Below, one piece after another: positions 1 to 5,664 of a DNA stretch of 9,742 nucleotides (position 1 is the stretch's first letter; the number at the start of each line of letters is the position of its first letter). The translations under genes and the position numbers were made by a program. The notes beneath the pieces are model-generated. The model did no database searches and was not told the origin of the DNA. It worked only from the letters and a program-made list of their open reading frames with translations. This DNA is from Deltaproteobacteria bacterium (GTDB taxonomy: Bacteria > Desulfobacterota > Syntrophia > Syntrophales > JAAYKM01), in NCBI GenBank assembly GCA_019136935.1, contig JAGVTI010000343.1, forward strand, positions 1-9,742, in the 5' to 3' direction.

Positions 1-1
1 A

Positions 2-646
2 CAGGAAATTTATGACACGATCCTGGAGGCCGGCAAAAAAAAGAAAGTCGTGGCTTCCATGGGATCCGTTGCAGCGTCGGGAGGATACCTGCTTGCATGC
101 GGCGCCGAAAAAATCGTGGCGAATCCCGGGACGATTACCGGCAGCATTTCGGCCATTATGCATTTTGCCAACGTGCAGGAACTGATGCGCAAGGTCGGCG
201 TGACGTCTTCCGTCATCAAGAGCGGGAAATTCAAGGACATCGGCTCCCCTGTCCGGGATATGACGGATGAGGAAAAGACCCTGATCCGCCGTCTGGTTGA
301 CGACGTCTATGAGCAACTCGTGGACACCGTTTCCCAACGGAGAAAGATGTCCCGGGAGAGCGTCATACGGATTGCCGACGGACGCATCCTGACCGGCAGG
401 CAGGCCCTCCAGGCAGGTCTTGTTGATTTTCTGGGCAACCAGAAGTATGCCGTCCGCCTTGCGGGAAAGCTGGCCGGGATAAAAGGAGAGCCGGAAGTGG
501 TCTATCCTGCCAAGGAGAGGCCCCTGTTCCTTGATTTACTGGTTGAAAGCATGGCCGTGTCCGTCAAGAAAGCTCTTGTTCAGGAAAAGCAAAGGTCGGA
601 GGGGTTGAATTTCCTCTATCTTCCCGGGCTGGAGGTCGGACGATGA
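2..646 (+). CDS. sppA: Signal peptide peptidase SppA (S49 family), C-terminal part, 5' truncated by window edge
   Basis: Membrane-bound serine protease that degrades signal peptides left after secretion. The frame is open from base 2 with no start in view, so the N-terminal membrane anchor lies outside the window; 214 codons remain. The nucleophile region reads MGSVAASGGYLLA, with the presumed catalytic Ser at bases 77-79. The motif SGKFKDIGSP follows about 50 residues later and holds the presumed general-base Lys (bases 233-235). Having Ser and Lys in one domain is the arrangement of the short Bacillus-type SppA rather than the two-domain E. coli enzyme (family knowledge). The C-terminal part (RILTGRQALQAGLVDFLG) is typical of S49 peptidases. 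Its last codon overlaps the IHF-type gene start in ATGA, and that gene's Shine-Dalgarno (GGAGGT, 631-636) lies inside this coding sequence. An rpsA-sppA-ihfB order is familiar in related bacteria, so rpsA may lie just upstream; this is inference. Confidence 0.93.
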   Translation, partial: QEIYDTILEAGKKKKVVASMGSVAASGGYLLACGAEKIVANPGTITGSISAIMHFANVQELMRKVGVTSSVIKSGKFKDIGSPVRDMTDEEKTLIRRLVDDVYEQLVDTVSQRRKMSRESVIRIADGRILTGRQALQAGLVDFLGNQKYAVRLAGKLAGIKGEPEVVYPAKERPLFLDLLVESMAVSVKKALVQEKQRSEGLNFLYLPGLEVGR

Positions 647-933
647 CGAAAAATGAATTGATCAAGACCGTGCAGGGCCGTTTCCGGATATATCCGGCGA
701 AGGATATCGCGGTCGCCTGCAACAGCCTGTTTGAGATGATGACGGATGCCCTGAAAAGGGGGGAACGGATCGAAATCAGAGGATTCGGTGTCTTTTCCGT
801 TCGCAGCAGGAGGGAAAAGACGGCAAAGAATCCGCAGAACGGCCGGCTGGTGCAGGTACCTCCGCAGAGGGTTCCTTTTTTCAAAATGGCCCTGGAGGTC
901 AGGAAAGGATTATTGAATCATGACGACGTATAA
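643..933 (+). CDS. ihfB: Integration host factor beta / HU-family DNA-bending protein
   Basis: Small basic nucleoid protein of 96 aa that bends DNA as a dimer. The start MTKNELI and the central block GERIEIRGFGVFSV are very close to E. coli IHF-beta, which is 94 aa. The beta-arm tip KNPQNG carries the Pro that intercalates into DNA in this family. IHF-beta is preferred over HU because of the GERIEIRGFG block and because the gene directly follows sppA, but HU cannot be excluded. The start is secure: GGAGGT at 631-636 lies 6 nt ahead of ATG 643, in an ATGA overlap with sppA that implies translational coupling. The 3' end overlaps the next gene by 14 nt, so sppA, this gene and the crotonase are probably one transcript. 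An IHF-alpha partner is not in the window. Confidence 0.9.
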   Translation: MTKNELIKTVQGRFRIYPAKDIAVACNSLFEMMTDALKRGERIEIRGFGVFSVRSRREKTAKNPQNGRLVQVPPQRVPFFKMALEVRKGLLNHDDV

Positions 934-1708
934 AACGATCCTGCTCGAATATAGAGAGGAAGGCTATGTCATCATCACGATGAACCGTCCGGGGGAGCTC
1001 AACGCCCTGTCGAAGGACATGCGGTTGGAGTTGACCGACTGCTTTACCCAACTCGAGGGGGATCCGTCCGTAAAAACCATTATCCTGACGGGAGGAGATT
1101 TCGTCTTTTCCGCCGGGGGAGATATCAAGGAGATGTCCGCCCTGCCGGACAGTGAGATCGAAGCGTATTTCCGGTCGATTTTCGTGTGCCTGCGGCGGAT
1201 CAGCCTTTTCCCGAAACCGGTCATTGCCGCGGTCGGAGGCATTGCCCTCGGCGGCGGTTTCAATCTGGCCGTCGTTTGCGACCTGATCGTGGCTTCCGAA
1301 AACGCCATATTCGGCCACCCGGAACTGAGGCTCGGGCTGAATCCCCTGTTCAATCCCATCCGGCGTCTGGTCGGAATGGCCAAGGCCAAGGAAATCGCCC
1401 TCTTAGGCGAGCCCATTCCCGCCAACGAGGCTTTGAGAATCGGTTTGGTGAACAAGGTCGTGGTTCCCGAAAAGCTGTTGATGGAAGTGGAGAGCATGGC
1501 CAGGGAGATTTCCAGACGGTCGGCGAAAGCCACGGAGGTGGTGAAGAAGGTGTCGTCCATGGTGCCTCACCTGGAGGTTGGAGCGGCCCTTTCCCTGGAG
1601 TTTGAATTAAGCACCTTCCTGTTTTCGAGGCCCGAAAGAAAAACGTACATGCGGGAGTTTCTTATTTCGGAGGAAATGAGAAAAAGGAGGCGTCGAACCG
1701 GCGATTAA
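920..1708 (+). CDS. Enoyl-CoA hydratase/isomerase (crotonase) family protein with one catalytic Glu replaced by Asn
   Basis: A 262-aa protein, the usual size for a crotonase fold enzyme acting on acyl-CoA thioesters in the cytoplasm. Visible motifs are the oxyanion-hole strand SAGGDIKEM (residues 64-72), ALGGGFN (109-115), and [12 protein letters not shown] (131-142). Enoyl-CoA hydratases normally have two Glu residues: one after GGGx (Glu144 in the rat enzyme) and one in the xPE motif (Glu164). Here Glu135 of HPE is kept but the first position is Asn115. The usual PGxGGTQRL segment is replaced by [10 protein letters not shown]. Enzymes keeping only the second Glu are often enoyl-CoA isomerases, so simple hydratase activity is doubtful; substrate unknown. 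The C-terminus is very basic (RKRRRR). It overlaps ihfB by 14 nt and converges on the next gene, their stops interlocking in TTAA. ATG 920 is preceded by AGGAAAGG (901-908), a loose Shine-Dalgarno. Confidence 0.9.
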   Translation: MTTYKTILLEYREEGYVIITMNRPGELNALSKDMRLELTDCFTQLEGDPSVKTIILTGGDFVFSAGGDIKEMSALPDSEIEAYFRSIFVCLRRISLFPKPVIAAVGGIALGGGFNLAVVCDLIVASENAIFGHPELRLGLNPLFNPIRRLVGMAKAKEIALLGEPIPANEALRIGLVNKVVVPEKLLMEVESMAREISRRSAKATEVVKKVSSMVPHLEVGAALSLEFELSTFLFSRPERKTYMREFLISEEMRKRRRRTGD

Positions 1709-2001
1709 ACATCCCATTCGTTGGACAGGGCGAAGTCTCTGAGCTGATCCCGCCTTTTCTTGTGCTGGAGCTTTTTCAGGGCCTTGGCCTCGATCTGACG
1801 GATTCTTTCCCGGGTGACCCCCATCATTTCCCCTACTTCTTCCAGTGTAAACGGGCCGTAAATACAGGCAATCCAGGTGCAGTTCAGGAAATTCTCGCTC
1901 TTGATGCGCCATTCGCAGGTTGTGTCCTGGCAGACTTCTTCTATGAGATGACCGTATTTCTTACATCTGTAGGTATTGAGCAGGGAGTTCGGGTTTTTCA
2001 T
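1705..2001 (-). CDS. Cysteine-rich mini protein with RpoD-like sigma-70 region 4 (no region 2 or 3)
   Basis: A 98-aa protein. Residues 51-90 are an almost canonical sigma-70 region 4.2 ([20 protein letters not shown], then [10 protein letters not shown]), the helix-turn-helix that reads the promoter -35 element. There is no region 2 (-10 recognition, core binding) and no region 3, so it cannot be a complete sigma factor. The N-terminal half has five cysteines, Cys13, Cys24, Cys29, Cys41 and Cys46, plus His18, a pattern that could hold zinc or an Fe-S cluster or act as a redox switch (inference). ATG 2001 follows AGAGGA with a spacer of about 9 nt. A strong sigma-70 promoter lies 55-60 nt further upstream, so it is transcribed on its own. 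Similar sigma-like helix-turn-helix proteins are annotated in deltaproteobacteria without a known function; a DNA-binding regulator or modifier of RNA polymerase is the best guess. Confidence 0.82.
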   Translation of the reverse strand: MKNPNSLLNTYRCKKYGHLIEEVCQDTTCEWRIKSENFLNCTWIACIYGPFTLEEVGEMMGVTRERIRQIEAKALKKLQHKKRRDQLRDFALSNEWDV

Positions 2002-2062
2002 TCTTTTTTTTCCTCTACAAAGCGGATGTATTCATGCAAACCGAAAGTATGAGCTGATTCGG

Positions 2063-2091
2063 AAGATAGCGATTCCCTCCCGGTTTGTCAA
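2063..2091 (-). promoter_or_regulatory. Sigma-70 promoter of the region-4 sigma-like gene
   Basis: On the minus strand a perfect -35 hexamer TTGACA (2086-2091) is followed after exactly 17 nt by TATCTT (2063-2068). Transcription would start near 2056, giving a leader of about 55 nt before ATG 2001. It lies just downstream of the terminator of the deaminase operon, so the small gene seems insulated from read-through. Since the encoded protein is a -35-reading domain, self-binding is possible but unproven. Confidence 0.7.
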
Positions 2092-2102
2092 TAACACGGG
2101 GC

Positions 2103-2126
2103 AAAAAAGATGATTCCGAAGAACAT
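2103..2126 (-). terminator. Rho-independent terminator of the deaminase operon
   Basis: Reading the minus strand about 40 nt after the stop codon of the second deaminase: ATGTTC, a TTCG loop, GAA, one bulged T, CAT, then C and six T. The loop is the very stable cUUCGg tetraloop, and the stem of 6 bp with one bulge is followed by a U tract. The stem is short and A/T-rich, so efficiency may be moderate. Confidence 0.6.
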
Positions 2127-2165
2127 GATCCCGATCTTCCCGTGAATATACCCATAAGCCGACCG

Positions 2166-3527
2166 TCAAGCGGGTAACTCGCGGGAGATGAGGTTCCCCA
2201 TGTCCCTGACGGTTTCCATGATGTTCTGCAAATCGATGTGGACAAACGTCCTGTTGTGCAGAACGAGTTTTCCATCGATGATGACCGTTGCCACGTCGGA
2301 GCCGGATGCGGCGTAGACCAGCTGCGAGGGGCATCGATAAAGGGGGGTCAGGTGTGGCTGGTTCAGATCGACCAGGATCAGGTCGGCCGCTTTTCCCACT
2401 TCCACGGTCCCGATCTGACGGTCGAGACCCAGGAGCCTTGCCCCGTCGATGGTGCCCATACGCAGGACCGTTCCGGCATCCATGACCGTCGGGTCCGACT
2501 CGATCACCTTGTGAATGCGGGCGGCCATGCTCATTTCGCGGAAGAGGTCGAGGTTATTGTTGCTCGCGGTGCCGTCCGTGCCCAGTCCGACGGTGATCCC
2601 TCGACGGAGGAGTTTCGGAACGGGCGCCATGCCGGCGGCGAGTTTCATGTTGCTTTCAGGACAATGGGAGATCTTGACCCCGCGGCAGGCAAGCAGTTCG
2701 ATTTCCACATCGGTAAGCCAGTTGCAGTGCACGGCGATCGTGCCGGCATCGAGAACCCCCAGATCGTCAAGATAAAGAACGGGGGTCTTGCGATATTTTT
2801 CTTTGATCATGCCGACTTCATCTTTCGTTTCGGCGAGATGGATGAGGTAGGGAACCTGCCGGTCAAGGGATACCCTTTTTATTTCCTTCAAGGTTTCACT
2901 CGAACAGGTGTAGGGGGAATGGCAGAACAGGGCCGGTTTGATCAGGGGGTGGCCGTTTTGCCACCGGGAAAGGAATTGTTCGGCCAGTCGGGCCTTCTTT
3001 CGGGAATCCGCTACGTCCGGTGCCGAAAAATCAATGAAGCCCTGGCAGACGACACCCCGCATGCCCGTGTCCAGTGCCGCCTGCGCGATCCGGTCAACGA
3101 AAAAATAGCTGTCGCAGAAGGTGGTCGTACCCGAGAGGATCATCTCCGCCATGGCCAGAAGCGATGCGGCATAGACGGTTTTTTCGTTCATGAAGCGCCC
3201 TTCGGCGGGGAAAATGAAGCCGTTCAGCCATTCCATCAGGGGGAGATCGTCCGCCAGACCCCGCAGCAGCACCATGGGGAGATGGGTATGGGTGTTGACC
3301 AGCCCCGGCATGACGAGTTGCCCCCGGGCAGGGATGATCTGCCGGGCCGCATCCGGGTGCCCGGAGCGACCCGGTTCAGGCAGCGCCTCCTTGTCCCGGA
3401 TGAAGAGAATGAGGCCGTCGCGGATGCCGATGTCCGCCCGGGCGATGAACGGCGGGTGATCCGTCATGGTCAGGACGGACGCATCGGTGATGAGAATGTC
3501 GGGTATTTCCTCCGCCCGGCCTGTCAT
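2166..3527 (-). CDS. Amidohydrolase, MTA/SAH deaminase family (second of tandem pair)
   Basis: A 453-aa TRZ/ATZ-type amidohydrolase. The family includes S-methylthioadenosine/S-adenosylhomocysteine deaminases (MtaD), which convert the adenine ring to hypoxanthine, as well as guanine- and triazine-type deaminases. All metal-site residues are present: His80 and His82 in NTHTH, His230 and Glu233 in HLAETKDE, His267 in AVHCNW, and Asp317 in GLGTDGTASNNN. HCPESNMKLAAG and Trp100 in MEWL are typical of the MtaD branch. The start at 3527 is chosen because ATG overlaps the upstream gene's TGA (ATGA) and the protein then begins like the family; the frame stays open a further 173 codons upstream, but that stretch is low-complexity antisense to a conserved gene. 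MtaD function is probable, but the true substrate (SAH, MTA, 5'-deoxyadenosine, adenosine) cannot be read from the sequence. A terminator follows. Confidence 0.9.
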   Translation of the reverse strand: MTGRAEEIPDILITDASVLTMTDHPPFIARADIGIRDGLILFIRDKEALPEPGRSGHPDAARQIIPARGQLVMPGLVNTHTHLPMVLLRGLADDLPLMEWLNGFIFPAEGRFMNEKTVYAASLLAMAEMILSGTTTFCDSYFFVDRIAQAALDTGMRGVVCQGFIDFSAPDVADSRKKARLAEQFLSRWQNGHPLIKPALFCHSPYTCSSETLKEIKRVSLDRQVPYLIHLAETKDEVGMIKEKYRKTPVLYLDDLGVLDAGTIAVHCNWLTDVEIELLACRGVKISHCPESNMKLAAGMAPVPKLLRRGITVGLGTDGTASNNNLDLFREMSMAARIHKVIESDPTVMDAGTVLRMGTIDGARLLGLDRQIGTVEVGKAADLILVDLNQPHLTPLYRCPSQLVYAASGSDVATVIIDGKLVLHNRTFVHIDLQNIMETVRDMGNLISRELPA

Positions 3528-4855
3528 GACGTTGCCATGCCCAGGCTGCCCCGGATTCTTTCGGCGATCCGGCGGACCTCCGTCATGACTTTTCCGTCGT
3601 CGATCGTCAGGAGCTTCCGGTTTTCCATGACGATCCGCCCGTCGATCAGGACGGTGTCCACGTCGGAGCCGTTTGCGGCGTAAACGAGATGGGAATAGGC
3701 ATGGTACAAAGGGGTAAGATGAGGCTTTTCCGTATCGATGATGATCAGGTCGGCTTTCATTTCTGCCCGGAGAGTACCGATGTGGTTTCCCATTCCCAGG
3801 ACGTCCGCTCCCTGGCATGTCGCCATGCGGAGGACCGTCCGGGCGGACATGGCAGTCGGATCGAGAAGAGCGAATTTGCCCAGTTTCGCCGCCGTATCCA
3901 TTTCCTGGAACAGGTCGAGGTTGTTGTTGCTGGCGCAGCCGTCCGTGCCGAGGCCGACGGGGATGCCGGCCCGTATCATTGCCGTCACGGGGGCGATGCC
4001 GGAGGCGAGTTTCATGTTGCTTTCGGGATTGTGGACAACCTTGCAACCGCGGTCGGCAAAAACCGCCCGATCCTCCTCGTCCAGATAAACGCCGTGGAAG
4101 GCGATGAAATCGGGGCCAAGGAGGCCCAGGCGGTCTAGGTATTGGGTCGCTTTTATGCCCTTTTCGGTTAGAATCTGTATTTCCCCTTTGCTTTCGAGGA
4201 GATGAATGGCCAGCGGAACCCCGTATTCCCGGGAAAGTGCCTTGGCGTCAAGCAGCAGCGATTCCCGGCACGTGTACAGGGCGTGCGGCTCGACCGCGAT
4301 CCGCACCAGGGTGTCTCCGGCCCATTTTTGAATGAGGCGGCGTGTGTAGGCCAGGGCCTCCTCGGGAGACTTGGCGTTGGGGGAGGGGAAATCAAAGAGG
4401 ACTTCCCCGACCAGGCACCGCATTCCGGCTTCCTTGGCGGCCTGGGCCGTTTCGTCCTCGAAGATGTACATGTCGCAGAAGGTGGTCGTGCCGGAGCGGA
4501 TCATCTCCGCGCAGGCCAGGAGACTCCCCCAGTAGGCCAGCTCGGGGTTGACGTTTTTCGCTTCCGCGGGGAAGATGTACCGATTCAGCCACTCCAGCAA
4601 TTCCATGTCGTCGGCGATGCCCCGGAAACAGGTCATGGCGGCGTGGGTGTGGCCGTTGATCAAGCCGGGCATGACGATGCCGCCTTTTGCGTCGATTTCT
4701 CTTTGCCCATGGTAGCGCAACTGAAGCGTCTCTTTCTCACCCAGGTCGACGATTTTTCCGTCTCGGATCGCGACAGAGCCGTCCTGGATGATCCGGTCCC
4801 TTTCATCGAGAGTGAGAATCCGGCCGTTCGAGATCAAAATGTCCACGTCTTCCAT
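3524..4855 (-). CDS. Amidohydrolase, MTA/SAH deaminase family (first of tandem pair)
   Basis: A 443-aa paralogue of the downstream gene, with clear similarity along the whole length (SNMKLASGIAPV, GLGTDGCASNNNLDLF, ADLIIIDTEKPHLTPLY). Metal and catalytic residues are complete: His69 and His71 in NGHTH, His218 and Glu221 in IHLLESKGE, His254 in AFHGVYL, Asp305 in GTDG; Trp88 (LEWLNRYIFP) matches the substrate-side Trp of MtaD enzymes. Predicted role: hydrolytic deamination of SAH or MTA, feeding nucleoside salvage and relieving SAH inhibition of methyltransferases. ATG 4855 is chosen because AAGGA lies 9 nt upstream and the protein then starts MEDVDILISNGRIL, as expected for the family. ATG 5014 or 5005 in the same frame would add about 50 residues with no family match, and that stretch overlaps the promoter of the divergent gene. 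It is coupled to the second deaminase by ATGA. Confidence 0.9.
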   Translation of the reverse strand: MEDVDILISNGRILTLDERDRIIQDGSVAIRDGKIVDLGEKETLQLRYHGQREIDAKGGIVMPGLINGHTHAAMTCFRGIADDMELLEWLNRYIFPAEAKNVNPELAYWGSLLACAEMIRSGTTTFCDMYIFEDETAQAAKEAGMRCLVGEVLFDFPSPNAKSPEEALAYTRRLIQKWAGDTLVRIAVEPHALYTCRESLLLDAKALSREYGVPLAIHLLESKGEIQILTEKGIKATQYLDRLGLLGPDFIAFHGVYLDEEDRAVFADRGCKVVHNPESNMKLASGIAPVTAMIRAGIPVGLGTDGCASNNNLDLFQEMDTAAKLGKFALLDPTAMSARTVLRMATCQGADVLGMGNHIGTLRAEMKADLIIIDTEKPHLTPLYHAYSHLVYAANGSDVDTVLIDGRIVMENRKLLTIDDGKVMTEVRRIAERIRGSLGMATS

Positions 4856-4864
4856 TGGTGTGTT

Positions 4865-4869
4865 TCCTT
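4865..4869 (-). promoter_or_regulatory. Shine-Dalgarno deciding the deaminase start
   Basis: On the minus strand AAGGA lies 9 nt before ATG 4855. The in-frame upstream ATGs at 5014 and 5005 have no comparable purine-rich site at a proper distance, which is the main reason for the shorter protein. Confidence 0.55.
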
Positions 4870-4884
4870 CGATGTTTTTCCGTG

Positions 4885-4959
4885 CAGGGCCTTCCGTCGG
4901 CAGCTGCGTCGGTCCCGTGAAAATATTTTCCATCGGCATGGCCTCCCGCAACGGCCCTG
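4885..4959 (-). promoter_or_regulatory. Possible structured 5' leader of the deaminase operon
   Basis: A 7-bp perfect inverted repeat (CAGGGCC at 4953-4959, GGCCCTG at 4885-4891, minus-strand reading) encloses a 61-nt interior that holds two perfect palindromes: GAAAATATTTTC (4919-4930) and GCAGCTGC (4900-4907). The closing stem ends about 30 nt before the start codon. This could be an RNA element sensing a product or substrate of the deaminases, or an operator. I could not match it to the SAH or SAM riboswitch consensus sequences I know, and some pairing is expected by chance in GC-rich DNA. Confidence 0.25.
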
Positions 4960-4961
4960 TG

Positions 4962-4989
4962 ATTACCACAGGATAGGACTTGACATCAA
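4962..4989 (-). promoter_or_regulatory. Weak candidate promoter for the deaminase pair
   Basis: Minus strand TTGATG (4984-4989), 16-nt spacer, GGTAAT (4962-4967). Matches to consensus are partial in both boxes. It would start transcription near 4955, about 100 nt before ATG 4855, and it overlaps the opposing promoter of the HD gene. Confidence 0.25.
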
Positions 4990-5008
4990 TCAATATCCGT
5001 TTCATAAA
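4980..5008 (+). promoter_or_regulatory. Sigma-70 promoter of the HD-domain gene
   Basis: Perfect TTGACA (4980-4985), 17-nt spacer, CATAAA (5003-5008, four of six matches to TATAAT). Transcription would begin near 5015, leaving a 45-nt leader before ATG 5061. Its position inside the possible N-terminal extension of the divergent deaminase argues against that extension being coding. Confidence 0.5.
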
Positions 5009-5048
5009 GACCATTGGCAGGTTGGGCCTTGTCCGAATTTTGTTTCCC

Positions 5049-5054
5049 GGGAGG
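5049..5054 (+). promoter_or_regulatory. Shine-Dalgarno of the HD-domain gene
   Basis: GGGAGG followed by AAAAAG and then ATG 5061, a near-ideal 6-nt spacing. It fixes the start at 5061 rather than at an in-frame ATG at 4980 that would add 27 unrelated residues and precede the predicted transcription start. Confidence 0.75.
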
Positions 5055-5060
5055 AAAAAG

Positions 5061-5621
5061 ATGAAACCGTCGAGGGAAGATGCGCTGGTTTTATTGAGCC
5101 GTTATATCGGAAATGAAAGGATACGGGCCCACAGCCTGGCCTCGGAGGCGGTTATGCGGGCTCTGGCCCTGCGCCTGGGAGAGGATCCCGACCGCTGGGG
5201 AATTGCGGGGCTTCTTCACGATCTCGATCTGGAGCTGGTCGAAGGGGATTTGATGCGCCACGGTCTCGAGACGGCGGCCATCCTCCAGGCGGAAGATTAT
5301 GATGCCGAGATCATCGATGCGATCATGCGCCACAATGAAATGTCGGCCGGCAAGGGACGTGAAACCGCATTCCAGCATGCCCTGGCGGCGGGGGAGACGA
5401 TCACGGGACTGATTACGGCGACGGCCATGGTTTATCCCGATAAAAAACTGGCCGGCGTCAAGGCCAAATCGGTTGTGAAAAGAATGAAGGAGAAAGCCTT
5501 TGCCGCGTCGGTCAACCGGGACACCATCATGGAATGCGAAGTCATCGGAGTTTCCCTGGGTGAATTTGCCGAGATCTGCCTTGAATCCATGAAGGGCATA
5601 AGCGATGACCTGGGGCTGTGA
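5061..5621 (+). CDS. HD-superfamily hydrolase (COG2316-like)
   Basis: A 186-aa cytoplasmic protein resembling the predicted metal-dependent phosphohydrolases of COG2316. Metal ligands visible are His24 (RAHSLAS), the His53-Asp54 pair (AGLLHDLD), His67 and His91 (IMRHNEMS). The conserved block near residue 110, which in relatives has Asp before xxTGLI, reads GETITGLI here, so the last ligand is Glu112 instead of Asp, a conservative change. The C-terminal stretch KLAGVKAKSVVKRMKEKAFA and SVNRD matches the family. The substrate is unknown for the family; nucleotides or other phosphomonoesters are the usual suggestion for HD proteins. It has its own promoter divergent from the deaminases. The DUF362 gene follows 43 nt later with no terminator between them, so they are probably cotranscribed. 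Confidence 0.85.
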   Translation: MKPSREDALVLLSRYIGNERIRAHSLASEAVMRALALRLGEDPDRWGIAGLLHDLDLELVEGDLMRHGLETAAILQAEDYDAEIIDAIMRHNEMSAGKGRETAFQHALAAGETITGLITATAMVYPDKKLAGVKAKSVVKRMKEKAFAASVNRDTIMECEVIGVSLGEFAEICLESMKGISDDLGL

Positions 5622-5664
5622 CGAAAGGCGCATGAGTCGTTAAGGAAGAGTGGAGAAAATCGTT

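Noticed and set aside
2238..3683. 481-codon open frame on the + strand
   Set aside because: It lies opposite the conserved deaminase genes, has a biased His/Gly/Arg composition and matches no protein family; it is an antisense by-product of GC-rich codon use.
3528..4046. Upstream extension of the second deaminase frame by 173 codons
   Set aside because: It is Arg/Pro/Gly-rich, has no family similarity, and runs in another frame through the well-conserved first deaminase. The ATGA junction at 3527 gives a natural start.
4856..4989. Known SAH or SAM riboswitch before the deaminases
   Set aside because: I could not find the conserved core sequences of these classes as I know them; only generic inverted repeats are present, so it is listed as an unclassified leader.
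4980..5060. 27-residue N-terminal extension of the HD protein from an ATG at 4980
   Set aside because: It starts inside the -35 box of the probable promoter and lacks a ribosome site, while ATG 5061 has an excellent Shine-Dalgarno.
4202..5116. 304-codon open frame on the + strand
   Set aside because: Antisense to the first deaminase and overlapping the HD gene in a different frame, with no recognisable domain.
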